From Paenibacillus sp. FSL W8-0426 (lineage in GTDB: Bacteria > Bacillota > Bacilli > Paenibacillales > Paenibacillaceae), in NCBI RefSeq assembly GCF_037969725.1, contig NZ_CP150203.1, positions 2,310,001 to 2,374,000 on the forward strand: DNA of 64,000 bases, in the 5' to 3' direction. How positions within the stretch are numbered: the stretch's first letter is position 1; each line of letters starts with the position of its first letter. The position numbers were made by a program, and so were the translations under genes. The notes beneath the pieces are model-generated. The model worked only from the letters and a program-made list of their open reading frames with translations. It had not been told where the DNA came from and made no database searches. This document shows positions 54,412-62,339 of the stretch, piece after piece.

Positions 54412-55161
54412 TTGAAAGCGATCGGAGAAATGACCGTGCTGGTCACGGGAGCAAGCGGTGGAATTGGTGCCGCCATTGCAGAGCGGTTTGCAGCTGTGGG
54501 AATGAATGTGGCCATTCATTACATGAAATCCCATGAGGCGGCTAATGAAGCCGCGAGAAGATGCATGGAGAAGGGGAGCGGCAAAGTCATGACGGTCTCG
54601 GCTGACCTGCGCAGCCGGGAACAAATCGAGCGTATGAAGGAGAAGCTGGAATCCCACGGCATGATGCCCGACATTCTCGTTAACAATGCCGGCATTTCGC
54701 ATTACGGGTTGTTGTCGGACGTCACGGAAGAAATATGGGATGAAGTGATGGCCATCAACCTGAAGGGAACGTTCTTGTGTACCCAGGCCTTGATGCCGTA
54801 CATGATTGCACAAAAATATGGACGCATCATCAATGTGTCTTCCATATGGGGATTGTCGGGTGCTTCCTGTGAGGTGCTGTACTCCACGACCAAAGGCGGT
54901 GTAAACGCATTTACGAAAGCGTTGGCCAAAGAGCTGGCTCCGTCCGGAGTGACGGTGAATGCCGTCGCTCCGGGAGCCGTGCAGACTTCTATGCTGAACC
55001 ATCTTGACCAGGACGAGCTGAAAATGCTGGAGGAGGAAATTCCGGCGGGAAGGCTTGCCCAGCCTGACGAAATTTCCTCGTTGGTATACTTTCTCGCGCT
55101 TCCCGAGTCGGGTTACATCAATGGTCAAATCATCAGTCCCAATGGAGGCTGGCTGACATAA
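54412..55161 (+). CDS. ymfI: SDR reductase YmfI (EF-P 5-aminopentanone reductase)
   Basis: Short-chain dehydrogenase/reductase. The 249-residue protein has the NADPH-binding motif TGASGGIGAAIA, NNAGISHYG, the catalytic Ser-Tyr-Lys region (INVSSIWG, YSTTKGG) and AVAPGAVQTSM, then a C-terminal NGQIISPNGGW. In Bacillus subtilis YmfI reduces the 5-aminopentanone intermediate on EF-P to 5-aminopentanol. It starts with TTG at 54412, 21 bases after ymfH. The ymfF-ymfH-ymfI order is conserved. Confidence 0.9.
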   Translation: MKAIGEMTVLVTGASGGIGAAIAERFAAVGMNVAIHYMKSHEAANEAARRCMEKGSGKVMTVSADLRSREQIERMKEKLESHGMMPDILVNNAGISHYGLLSDVTEEIWDEVMAINLKGTFLCTQALMPYMIAQKYGRIINVSSIWGLSGASCEVLYSTTKGGVNAFTKALAKELAPSGVTVNAVAPGAVQTSMLNHLDQDELKMLEEEIPAGRLAQPDEISSLVYFLALPESGYINGQIISPNGGWLT

Positions 55162-55204
55162 CGTTTTGATTAGCGTATTTACATGCGTCTGGGTAATTTC
55201 ACCA

Positions 55205-55234
55205 GTATACAATCGGCTCCCAAATCACATATTA
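55205..55234 (+). promoter_or_regulatory. Sigma-G-like promoter of ymfJ
   Basis: GTATA at 55205-55209, exactly 18 bases, then CATATTA at 55228-55234. All positions match the forespore sigma-G pattern. It is the second such site in the window, after sleB. Confidence 0.7.
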
Positions 55235-55278
55235 CAACTGTTGATTTTAAATCTCATGCGTTTCGCTAAGGAGGATTT

Positions 55279-55545
55279 ATGATGTCAACAGACAAAACGG
55301 TAGTTAGCAACTTCGACACATGGAAGAAGTTTTTGGGTGACCGCGTCAAGCAGGCAGAAAAGATGGGAATGACTGAAGAAACCATCAACAAGCTTGCTTT
55401 CGAGATTGGCGACTTTCTCGATGACAAGGTAGATCCGGCCAACGCTTCCAACCGTGCATTGAAGGAGTTATGGCAAGTCGGCGACGAGAACGAACGTCGT
55501 ACGATTGCGGGCCTGATGGTCAAGCTGGCCAAGCAAAACGCATAG
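55279..55545 (+). CDS. ymfJ: DUF3243 protein YmfJ
   Basis: An 88-residue all-helical acidic/basic protein of the DUF3243 family, with NFDTWKKFLGDRVKQAEKMGM and KELWQVGDENERRTIAGLMVKLA. Function is unknown. ATG 55279 or 55282 follow AAGGAGGA; the second is better spaced. The sigma-G-like promoter upstream suggests forespore expression. A terminator follows. Confidence 0.88.
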   Translation: MMSTDKTVVSNFDTWKKFLGDRVKQAEKMGMTEETINKLAFEIGDFLDDKVDPANASNRALKELWQVGDENERRTIAGLMVKLAKQNA

Positions 55546-55558
55546 GATTAAGGACGGA

Positions 55559-55580
55559 AAGCTCCCGCAAGGGGGCTTTT
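55559..55580 (+). terminator. Terminator after ymfJ
   Basis: AAGCTCCC-GCAA-GGGGGCTTTT: stem with one T-G pair and a GCAA tetraloop, followed by TTTT. Confidence 0.82.
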
Positions 55581-55603
55581 CTCTAATGATTACAGACCTG
55601 TTC

Positions 55604-55632
55604 TTGTAATTCATTTTCATTTTATATATCAT
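55604..55632 (+). promoter_or_regulatory. Sigma-A promoter before ymfK
   Basis: TTGTAA at 55604-55609, a 17-base spacer and TATCAT at 55627-55632, about 100 bases before ymfK and after the ymfJ terminator. Confidence 0.55.
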
Positions 55633-55731
55633 TAACGTGACCCATTTTTAGAAGATGTCCCGGTTGGTTGTGCGATGGGCACGTTTCGGGAGTGTCGAAT
55701 AATGTGGAATTTTGCTTTACGGGGTGTTCAA

Positions 55732-56499
55732 ATGGAATCCAAACAATGGTACATGGAATATAAAATACATAAAAACAGACCCGGCCTTTTGGGGGATATC
55801 GCCTCCATGTTGGGGATGCTTGAAGTGAATATATTGACGATCAACGGCGTGGAAGGCAAAACGAGGGGCATGCTCCTTGAGTCCGATGACGATGAGAAAA
55901 TCCGTCTGCTGGGAGAAATGCTTGCCAAGGTCAACAGTATCACGGTATCTGCTCTGCGTGCACCCAAGCTCGTGGATATTTTGGCTGTCCGCCATGGACG
56001 CTATATCGACCGCGATTCGGATGATCGCAAAACGTTCCGCTTCACGAGGGATGAGCTTGGGTTGCTCGTCGACTTTTTGGGTGAAGTATTTAAAAGGGAA
56101 GGCAGTCAAATTATCGGATTGCGCGGCATGCCGCGTGTCGGGAAGACGGAATCCATTATCGCAGGCAGTGTATGCGCCATGAAACGGTGGACGTTTGTAT
56201 CGTCGACATTGCTGCGCCAAACGATCCGAAGCCAGCTTTCCGAGGACGAAATGAACCCGAACAACGTTTTCATTATTGACGGGATTGTCAGCACCATCCG
56301 TTCCAGCGAGCGGCACTACAACCTGCTGCAGGAAATCATGGCTATGCCTAGCACCAAGGTGATCGAACATCCGGATATATTTGTCCAGGAGTCCGAATAT
56401 GACTATAATGATTTTGACATTATCATTGAACTGCGCAACAATCCGGGCGAAGAAATCGTATATGATACGTTCACGGCCAGCTATACCGACGAGCTGTAA
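55732..56499 (+). CDS. ymfK: DUF3388 protein YmfK (ACT domain plus P-loop)
   Basis: A 255-residue protein of unknown function. The N terminus (about 1-75) looks like an ACT-type ligand-binding domain (YMEYKIHKNRPGLLGDIASMLGMLEVNILTINGVEG). The rest contains a Walker A-like GMPRVGKT (residues 132-139) and a FIIDG segment that could serve as Walker B. This suggests a small-molecule-regulated nucleotide-binding protein. I choose ATG 55732, where ACT homology begins, with GGGGTG upstream; a longer in-frame reading from 55675 lacks a Shine-Dalgarno. Conserved next to ymfJ and the RodZ-like gene. Confidence 0.85.
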   Translation: MESKQWYMEYKIHKNRPGLLGDIASMLGMLEVNILTINGVEGKTRGMLLESDDDEKIRLLGEMLAKVNSITVSALRAPKLVDILAVRHGRYIDRDSDDRKTFRFTRDELGLLVDFLGEVFKREGSQIIGLRGMPRVGKTESIIAGSVCAMKRWTFVSSTLLRQTIRSQLSEDEMNPNNVFIIDGIVSTIRSSERHYNLLQEIMAMPSTKVIEHPDIFVQESEYDYNDFDIIIELRNNPGEEIVYDTFTASYTDEL

Positions 56500-56562
56500 T
56501 GCCTGTTCGGAATGATTTGAATAGATGGAAACCATACAAGAGAAACATAAGGAGGAGATGGC

Positions 56563-57642
56563 ATGTCTGAACTGGGTCAGCAGTTAAGAGAGGCCCGGCT
56601 GCAAAAAGGGATGAGTCTCGACGACGTACAGGAAATGACGAAAATTCGCAAAAGGTATTTGGAGGCAATCGAAGCGGGGGACTATAAGGTTCTTCCCGGC
56701 AGTTTTTATGTTCGTGCTTTCATCAAAACATATGCGGAGACGGTGGGACTGAATCCTGATGAGCTGCTGGAGGGGCACAAAAAGGATGTGCCTGCGGAAC
56801 AACCGGAAGCCACGATGGAACCGGTCATCCAGAAGCGTTCAAGCCGTCCGGCGGAGCGCAGCAACCGATGGATGTCCGTTGCTTTGATGTGGACGTTTCC
56901 GATTTTGATCATCGTGCTTCTATACGTTTACGTCGTCATGAATAAGGATGATGGCAGCACGAATCCTGGAGTGGATCCAACCAAGATCACCGATAGCCAG
57001 AATACGCCGAATGATAAGCCTGATGCTACGCCTAGCGATAACGGTCAGGCCTCGACAGAGCAGCCTGGCAGCAATGAGGGCGATGCGGCTGCAGGCGGCA
57101 ATGGCGGAGGTTCGGAACAAGTGGACAATGCCACGTCTGAGCCGAATACAGATGAAGGAACCGGTCAATCCACCGAGGATACGCCAGAACAAACGACGAA
57201 TGAAAATCAGAATGAGGAGCCTGCTGGCGAAACGTCCGGCGTAACTGTCACTCAGAGTGGCAAGTCGGGGAATATCACCAATTTCGAGGTGGCGGACAGT
57301 GCCGGCAAACCGGTTACGGTGAGCATTACGGCTACGGGTGAAAGCTGGCTTGAAGTATACAAGGGTCAAAACTCCAGTGGAGAAAAGCTGCAATTCGGGA
57401 TGACCGCAAGCGGCGATACGTTTACGTTTAATTTGGACGACACCGGTTTGTACATCAAATCCGGTTATGCCGCAGCAACGACCATCGAAGTTGGCGGACA
57501 AGTCGTAACGGATGGAAAAGCGACGAACCGCATTCGCCTCAAACTGGGTCAGAGTAGCGGGAATGCTTCCACCACGTCCACGGGGACGGATGGGGGATCG
57601 ACAACCGAAACGAATAGCGACGGCAATGCGGCCAACGAATAG
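56563..57642 (+). CDS. rodZ: RodZ-like helix-turn-helix membrane protein (YmfM)
   Basis: Cell-shape protein that links the MreB cytoskeleton to the envelope. The 359-residue protein has an N-terminal Cro-like helix-turn-helix (LGQQLREARLQKGMSLDDVQEMTKIRKRYLEAIEAGDY), the juxtamembrane segment, one transmembrane helix (about 107-126, VALMWTFPILIIVLLYVYVV), a long Asn/Asp/Glu/Gly/Thr-rich extracellular linker (about 130-230) and a C-terminal DUF4115 beta domain (about 250-325). It precedes pgsA as in Bacillus subtilis, though other genes intervene here. Confidence 0.9.
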   Translation: MSELGQQLREARLQKGMSLDDVQEMTKIRKRYLEAIEAGDYKVLPGSFYVRAFIKTYAETVGLNPDELLEGHKKDVPAEQPEATMEPVIQKRSSRPAERSNRWMSVALMWTFPILIIVLLYVYVVMNKDDGSTNPGVDPTKITDSQNTPNDKPDATPSDNGQASTEQPGSNEGDAAAGGNGGGSEQVDNATSEPNTDEGTGQSTEDTPEQTTNENQNEEPAGETSGVTVTQSGKSGNITNFEVADSAGKPVTVSITATGESWLEVYKGQNSSGEKLQFGMTASGDTFTFNLDDTGLYIKSGYAAATTIEVGGQVVTDGKATNRIRLKLGQSSGNASTTSTGTDGGSTTETNSDGNAANE

Positions 57643-57654
57643 CCAAAAAGACTG

Positions 57655-57680
57655 AAGGAGACACTAAGGTGTCTCCTTTT
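57655..57680 (+). terminator. Terminator after the rodZ-like gene
   Basis: AAGGAGACAC-TAAG-GTGTCTCCTT, a perfect 10-bp stem, then TT within TTTT. Confidence 0.9.
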
Positions 57681-57714
57681 GCAATTAACTTTTGGTGAAG
57701 GCAGGTGGAAAGCG

Positions 57715-57879
57715 ATGACGGTCAGCTGGATCGTTACGGGGCTCGGAATCATCGTCAGCCTGCTGGGCTATTACTTGACGCCCAGCGCATGGGGTTATGG
57801 TATATTGGGTTTTGGGCTTGCCCATATCCTTTTAGGCGTATTGGACATGTTTAGACAACCTAACCGAAGCCGTTACTAA
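57715..57879 (+). CDS. Small membrane protein, 54 residues
   Basis: Two hydrophobic segments (VSWIVTGLGIIVSLLGYYLT and YGILGFGLAHILLGVLDMF) joined by a short loop and ending with the basic tail RQPNRSRY: a hairpin-type inner-membrane protein. ATG 57715 follows AGGTGGAAA; an in-frame start at 57679 falls inside the terminator. The gene is squeezed between two strong terminators and I see no clear promoter, so its expression route is uncertain. The composition and a conserved-looking hairpin make a real gene likely. Confidence 0.6.
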   Translation: MTVSWIVTGLGIIVSLLGYYLTPSAWGYGILGFGLAHILLGVLDMFRQPNRSRY

Positions 57880-57895
57880 TCGTTGATTCAGGATC

Positions 57896-57952
57896 AAGGC
57901 ATTTTTGGCAGTATCCTTCCGCTGAGGGTGCCGAAAATGCCTTTTTCTTTTT
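57896..57952 (+). terminator. Terminator after the small membrane protein gene
   Basis: AAGGCATTTTTGGCA (57896-57910) pairs with TGCCGAAAATGCCTT (57929-57943) with one mismatch, followed by TTTCTTTTT. Confidence 0.92.
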
Positions 57953-58041
57953 AAAATCGAATGTTCAAAAATTAGACTTTTGCTTGGGGTATCCACTATA
58001 ATGTTACACAGAACATAGATTAATTTGAGAGGTGACCGGTT

Positions 58042-58533
58042 TTGAGTTCAGAACATTCTTTTGATATCGTGTCCAAAATGGACTTGCAGGAATTGAGCAA
58101 TGCCGTGACACAGGCCGAAAAGGAAATCAGTACACGATATGACTTCAAAGGCAGCAAAAGCAGCCTCAAGCTGGACAAGGACGCGTTGACGATCATTTCC
58201 GACGATGAGGTCAAGCTCAAGGCCGTCATTGATGTGCTTCAATCTAAAATGGTGAAGCGGGGCCTTCCGCTCAAGAACATCGACTACGGCAAAGTGGAGC
58301 CTGCTTCCTCCGGTACGGTCCGCCAACGTCTTAGCTTCAAGCAGGGAATCGATCAGGAAGCAGCCAAAAAAATCAATGTGCTGATCCGCGATTCCAAACT
58401 GAAAGTGAAAAGCCAGATTCAGGGAGACCAATTGCGGGTAACCGGAAAAAGCAAAAATGATTTGCAGGCTGTCATTCAATTGTTGAATGGAGCCAGCTTG
58501 CCGTTGGATTTGCAGTATACCAACCTCAAATAA
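58042..58533 (+). CDS. yajQ: YajQ-family cyclic di-GMP/nucleotide-binding protein
   Basis: A 163-residue protein of the YajQ (UPF0234) family, with two domains of similar fold. Family members bind cyclic di-GMP or nucleotides and RNA in some bacteria; the role here is unknown. It has the signature SFDIVSKMDLQELSNAVTQAEKEISTRYDFKGSKSS and ends LPLDLQYTNLK. The start is TTG at 58042, 6 bases after GAGAGGTGA. Placed alone between two transcription units. Confidence 0.9.
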   Translation: MSSEHSFDIVSKMDLQELSNAVTQAEKEISTRYDFKGSKSSLKLDKDALTIISDDEVKLKAVIDVLQSKMVKRGLPLKNIDYGKVEPASSGTVRQRLSFKQGIDQEAAKKINVLIRDSKLKVKSQIQGDQLRVTGKSKNDLQAVIQLLNGASLPLDLQYTNLK

Positions 58534-58572
58534 GCAACAGCTGTTGCAACGTGAGCGATCCAAGGCTTCTTT

Positions 58573-58601
58573 TTGACACTGCAATGGGCGTATATTATAC
58601 T
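58573..58601 (+). promoter_or_regulatory. Sigma-A promoter of pgsA
   Basis: A perfect TTGACA at 58573-58578, a 17-base spacer and TATACT at 58596-58601. It predicts a leader of about 225 nt that contains two similar stretches (ACGTTTAAAACGGT and GCGTTTGAACGGTT, about 58691-58724) and no clear gene. A perfect 14-base palindrome GCAACAGCTGTTGC lies just upstream at 58534-58547. Confidence 0.85.
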
Positions 58602-58831
58602 AAGTGTGCATTGCTGGCAACCAAGCATATAAGCCCAGTCACCATCGTTTGCTGACTTTGTGAAAAGCAGTACATTACGGATGTCGCCGATACGTTTAAA
58701 ACGGTGCCTGCGTTTGAACGGTTGGCTTTATTTTGCGTTTTTACATACACCTTATTGCCGGCACAGTCAAAATGATGGATGGGATTAGCGTTCATGTTTG
58801 GAGTTTTGGAGGATGAGAGGGAGGGCGTCTT

Positions 58832-59419
58832 GTGAATTTACCCAACCGGATTACGCTTGCACGTATTTGCTTAATCCCTTTTTTAATGGTGTTTCTGCTG
58901 GTGGATTTTCCGTTTTATCCGGAGCCGTTGCAGCTCGGAAGTTTCTCGCTTCCTTATAATCAATTGATTGCTGCGGTCATCTTCATCATTGCGGCAAGCA
59001 CGGATGGCATTGACGGATATCTGGCGCGGAAAAACAATATGGTTACCAATCTTGGCAAATTGCTCGATCCGCTTGCGGACAAGCTGTTGGTAACCGCGGT
59101 GCTGATTTCTCTGGTCGAGATGGGCAAGCTGGATTCCTGGATTGCGGTCGTGATCATCAGCCGGGAATTTGCGGTTACCGGTTTGCGCCAAATCGCTTTG
59201 CTGGACGGTTCGGTCGTAGCAGCCAGCGCGTGGGGCAAATTGAAAACCGTCGTGCAGATTGCGGCAATCGTGCTGCTGCTGCTGAATAACTTCCCATTCT
59301 TCTTCCTGGGGATTCATGTGGACGTTATCGCAGTCTGGGCAGCGGCATTGATTACGATCTGGTCCGGAATCGACTATTTCATCAAAAATAAAAATTTGCT
59401 GAAGTTGTCTGAAGTATAA
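58832..59419 (+). CDS. pgsA: CDP-diacylglycerol--glycerol-3-phosphate 3-phosphatidyltransferase
   Basis: Membrane enzyme of phosphatidylglycerol synthesis, using CDP-diacylglycerol from CdsA. The 195-residue protein has several hydrophobic helices and the CDP-alcohol phosphotransferase motif: DGIDGYLARKNNMVTNLGKL followed by DPLADK. The start is GTG at 58832, after GAGGGAGGG. In the standard pgsA-cinA-recA order. Confidence 0.96.
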   Translation: MNLPNRITLARICLIPFLMVFLLVDFPFYPEPLQLGSFSLPYNQLIAAVIFIIAASTDGIDGYLARKNNMVTNLGKLLDPLADKLLVTAVLISLVEMGKLDSWIAVVIISREFAVTGLRQIALLDGSVVAASAWGKLKTVVQIAAIVLLLLNNFPFFFLGIHVDVIAVWAAALITIWSGIDYFIKNKNLLKLSEV

Positions 59420-59462
59420 CGTTTTACAGGTGAAAAAGGGTAATGAATGGCAGAATGCATCG

Positions 59463-59497
59463 CAAAGGGCAATAGGGACAAATCCTATTGCCCTTTG
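59463..59497 (+). terminator. Long perfect hairpin between pgsA and cinA
   Basis: CAAAGGGCAATAGG and CCTATTGCCCTTTG form a perfect 14-bp stem around a 7-base loop. No T-run follows (the next bases are ATCACTCG), so it may be a terminator of weak type, a processing site or a stabilising element. Confidence 0.55.
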
Positions 59498-59528
59498 ATC
59501 ACTCGCGATACGTACAGGAGGATGTTCA

Positions 59529-60785
59529 ATGAAGGCTGAAATCATAGCAGTAGGAACCGAGCTTTTGCTTGGGCAAATCGTAAATACGAATGCTAGATAC
59601 CTTTCCCGCGAGCTTGCTGCGATCGGGATCGATGTCTATTTTCAAACTGTCGTTGGGGATAATCTGGGCCGGCTCAGCGAGGCCATTCGGATTGCACAAG
59701 GGCGTGCCGACGTTATCCTGTTCTCGGGAGGTATCGGCCCTACGCAGGATGACTTGACCAAGGATGCCCTGGCAGCCGTACTCGGACGGCAGCTTCATAT
59801 TGACCGCTTGTCCATGGACAAAATCGAGAAGTTTTTCCTGGACCGCAATGTGGACATGACCGAAAATAACCGCCGTCAAGCGATCGTCATCGAAGGTGGA
59901 ACGCCGCTGGCCAATGAGACGGGCCTTGCTGCCGGAAACGCCATTTCGGATCAGGGCAAACATTATATCGTCATGCCTGGGCCGCCGAAGGAGCTCATTC
60001 CGATGTTTGAACAACAAGTGAAGCCATGGCTGTTCCAGCATGTTCTGACGACCGAAATGCCGATTTATTCCCGCATGCTGAAATTTGCGGGAATTGGCGA
60101 GTCCGCACTGGAGGATCGGCTGCTGGACCTGATTGATGGACAAACGGATCCGACGATTGCCCCTTACGCAAGCGAGGGCGAAGTCACGGTCCGCGTATCC
60201 ACCAAAGCGCCGAGCGAGGGCGAAGCAAAGGTGAAGCTGGATGCGATGGAGGTCCAAATCCGGGAAAGGCTGCCTGAGCATCTCTACGCTAATGAGGATG
60301 TGCCTATCGAACATGCGATTGTCACGATGATGACGGACATGGGGCTGACGCTTAGTGCTGCGGAGAGCTGCACGGGAGGCCTTGTCATGCAGAGCCTGAC
60401 ATCGATTCCGGGGAGCGCGTCCATTTTGAAGGGTGGCATCGTGTGTTATTCCAATGAGTTAAAAGAGAAGCTTTTGAACGTGCCGCACAATTATTTGGAA
60501 GGTGAAGACGCCCCTGGAGCCGTGAGTCCCGAGGTGGCCAAGGTTTTGGCAGAGCAGGTCCGGATGATCGGGGACGCCGATTTTGGCCTGTCGGTGACCG
60601 GTGTTGCCGGGCCTGGATATTCGGAGCGCAAACCGCCGGGACTTGTGTTCATCGGGCTGGCCCAGCGGGACAAAGAAACGGAAATCCATGAACTGCGGAT
60701 CAACGGCAATCGTGAGACGGTGCGGATTCGTTCCGCCAAAGCTATATTGTATCGTCTGTGGCGCAAATTGGTCGATATGGACTAA
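59529..60785 (+). CDS. cinA: Competence/damage-inducible protein CinA
   Basis: A 418-residue protein with an N-terminal MoCF_biosynth-like domain (about 1-170, with EIIAVGTELLLGQIVNTNARYLSREL and FSGGIGPTQDD) and a C-terminal CinA domain (about 260-418, with SAAESCTGGLVMQSLTSIPGSA and LSVTGVAGPGYS). CinA-type proteins have pyridine-nucleotide-cycle activities: nicotinamide mononucleotide deamidase in the C-terminal domain and ADP-ribose pyrophosphatase in the N-terminal. ATG 59529 follows AGGAGGAT. Placed just before recA, as in many bacteria. Confidence 0.95.
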   Translation: MKAEIIAVGTELLLGQIVNTNARYLSRELAAIGIDVYFQTVVGDNLGRLSEAIRIAQGRADVILFSGGIGPTQDDLTKDALAAVLGRQLHIDRLSMDKIEKFFLDRNVDMTENNRRQAIVIEGGTPLANETGLAAGNAISDQGKHYIVMPGPPKELIPMFEQQVKPWLFQHVLTTEMPIYSRMLKFAGIGESALEDRLLDLIDGQTDPTIAPYASEGEVTVRVSTKAPSEGEAKVKLDAMEVQIRERLPEHLYANEDVPIEHAIVTMMTDMGLTLSAAESCTGGLVMQSLTSIPGSASILKGGIVCYSNELKEKLLNVPHNYLEGEDAPGAVSPEVAKVLAEQVRMIGDADFGLSVTGVAGPGYSERKPPGLVFIGLAQRDKETEIHELRINGNRETVRIRSAKAILYRLWRKLVDMD

Positions 60786-60841
60786 TTTTGGCGTTCGTGA
60801 TTGCCTTTGTGAGCGTGGACCGGTATAATGGAGAAAGACGG

Positions 60842-60888
60842 AAGAACCGCACAATCAGGCTTTACAGCCTCGTTTGCGGTTCTTTTTT
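60842..60888 (+). terminator. Terminator after cinA
   Basis: AAGAACCGCA pairs with TGCGGTTCTT, with an inner AGGC/GCCT stem, followed by TTTT. Confidence 0.9.
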
Positions 60889-60943
60889 CTGTTTTGCTGA
60901 TAGGCTTCATGGAGGAGAGGCGCCTCGTCCATCGTAAAAAAAA

Positions 60944-60957
60944 CGAATGTATGTTCG
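60944..60957. promoter_or_regulatory. LexA (SOS) box upstream of recA
   Basis: CGAATGTATGTTCG at 60944-60957 is a near-perfect palindrome matching the Gram-positive LexA/DinR box CGAACNNNNGTTCG at all but one defined base. It ends 9 bases before the -35 of the recA promoter, consistent with damage-inducible recA. Confidence 0.85.
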
Positions 60958-60966
60958 AAAAAATGC

Positions 60967-60995
60967 TTGGCAAACGTGTTAAAACAAGGTATCAT
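60967..60995 (+). promoter_or_regulatory. Sigma-A promoter of recA
   Basis: TTGGCA at 60967-60972, a 17-base spacer, and TATCAT at 60990-60995, just downstream of the SOS box. Confidence 0.7.
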
Positions 60996-61026
60996 TATAG
61001 TATAAACAGTAAAGGGTGTGAACATA

Positions 61027-62091
61027 TTGTCAGACCGTCGTGCCGCGCTTGATATGGCGCTCCGTCAAATAGAGAAGCAATTTGGTAAAGGTTCCATCAT
61101 GAAATTGGGAGAATCCACTCACATGCAAGTGGAAATTATCCCCAGCGGATCCTTGGCTCTTGATATTGCATTAGGAACAGGTGGCCTTCCGAAAGGCCGT
61201 ATTGTTGAAATATATGGACCGGAATCTTCCGGTAAAACAACCGTTGCCCTGCATGCCATTGCAGAGGTGCAAAAAGTGGGTGGACAAGCTGCATTTATCG
61301 ACGCAGAGCATGCGCTTGATCCGCTGTATGCCAGCAAATTGGGCGTAAACATTGATGAACTGCTTCTTTCCCAGCCGGACACGGGTGAACAGGCGTTGGA
61401 GATTGCAGAAGCATTGGTTCGCAGCGGTGCTGTTGACATCATCGTTGTAGACTCGGTTGCCGCCTTGGTACCAAAAGCTGAAATCGAAGGTGAGATGGGT
61501 GACTCCCACGTTGGTTTGCAAGCCCGTTTGATGTCCCAGGCGCTTCGTAAGCTTTCGGGTGCCATCAGCAAATCGAAAACGATCGCGATCTTTATCAACC
61601 AGCTTCGTGAAAAAGTAGGCGTCATGTTCGGTAACCCTGAAACGACCCCAGGCGGACGGGCCTTGAAATTCTATTCTACAGTACGTCTGGACGTACGTCG
61701 CGTAGAAAGCATCAAGTCAGGTAACGATATCATCGGTAACCGTACGCGTATCAAAGTTGTTAAAAATAAGGTGGCCCCTCCATTCAAACAGGCTGAAGTG
61801 GATATCATGTACGGCGAAGGTATTTCCAGAGAGGGAAGTCTCATTGATATCGCTACAGAGCTTGATATCGTGAATAAGAGTGGTGCATGGTATTCTTACG
61901 AAGGTGAACGCCTTGGACAAGGGCGCGAGAATGCCAAGCAGTTCATTAAAGAGCACACCGAAATTTCTAACGTTATTGAGCAAAAAATCCGTGAAGCAAG
62001 CAATTTGACAACGGTAGTTCCGGCTCCGACCAATGAACAATTGAAAGAGGAAGAGGAAGAAGAACAGGAATTGTTTGAACTGAACGAGTAG
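61027..62091 (+). CDS. recA: Recombinase A
   Basis: ATP-dependent strand-exchange protein and SOS co-protease. The 354-residue protein has [25 protein letters not shown] at its N terminus, Walker [22 protein letters not shown], the Walker B region [16 protein letters not shown], and [21 protein letters not shown], with an acidic C terminus ([14 protein letters not shown]). I use TTG 61027, where homology to other RecA proteins begins (AAAGGGTGTG upstream), rather than GTG 61018, which adds three residues. Confidence 0.98.
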   Translation: MSDRRAALDMALRQIEKQFGKGSIMKLGESTHMQVEIIPSGSLALDIALGTGGLPKGRIVEIYGPESSGKTTVALHAIAEVQKVGGQAAFIDAEHALDPLYASKLGVNIDELLLSQPDTGEQALEIAEALVRSGAVDIIVVDSVAALVPKAEIEGEMGDSHVGLQARLMSQALRKLSGAISKSKTIAIFINQLREKVGVMFGNPETTPGGRALKFYSTVRLDVRRVESIKSGNDIIGNRTRIKVVKNKVAPPFKQAEVDIMYGEGISREGSLIDIATELDIVNKSGAWYSYEGERLGQGRENAKQFIKEHTEISNVIEQKIREASNLTTVVPAPTNEQLKEEEEEEQELFELNE

Positions 62092-62152
62092 TCTTTTCCT
62101 TTCTCGCGGATGACCGAAGTGAAAATAGGCGTTTGAATTCATCGTACTGTTT

Positions 62153-62189
62153 TAACAGCCCCTGTCCAATCATTGGACAGGGGCTGTTA
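62153..62189 (+). terminator. Very long perfect hairpin between recA and recX
   Basis: TAACAGCCCCTGTCCAA and TTGGACAGGGGCTGTTA form a perfect 17-bp stem with a TCA loop. It is followed by GCATGC, not a T-run. It is the strongest hairpin I saw; it may terminate recA or protect the recA mRNA 3' end. Confidence 0.6.
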
Positions 62190-62339
62190 GCATGCATACC
62201 GCAGTTCATGGTATGTTATTGATATCCATAAAGTTCACATGTGGAGTTAGTTTTTTGCCTGATATTATAGTGGCATTGAAATTGCACTTTTTAAGGAGTC
62301 TGGGAAGGGCGTTTTGAAGGAAGGTAGAAGGGAGAGCGC

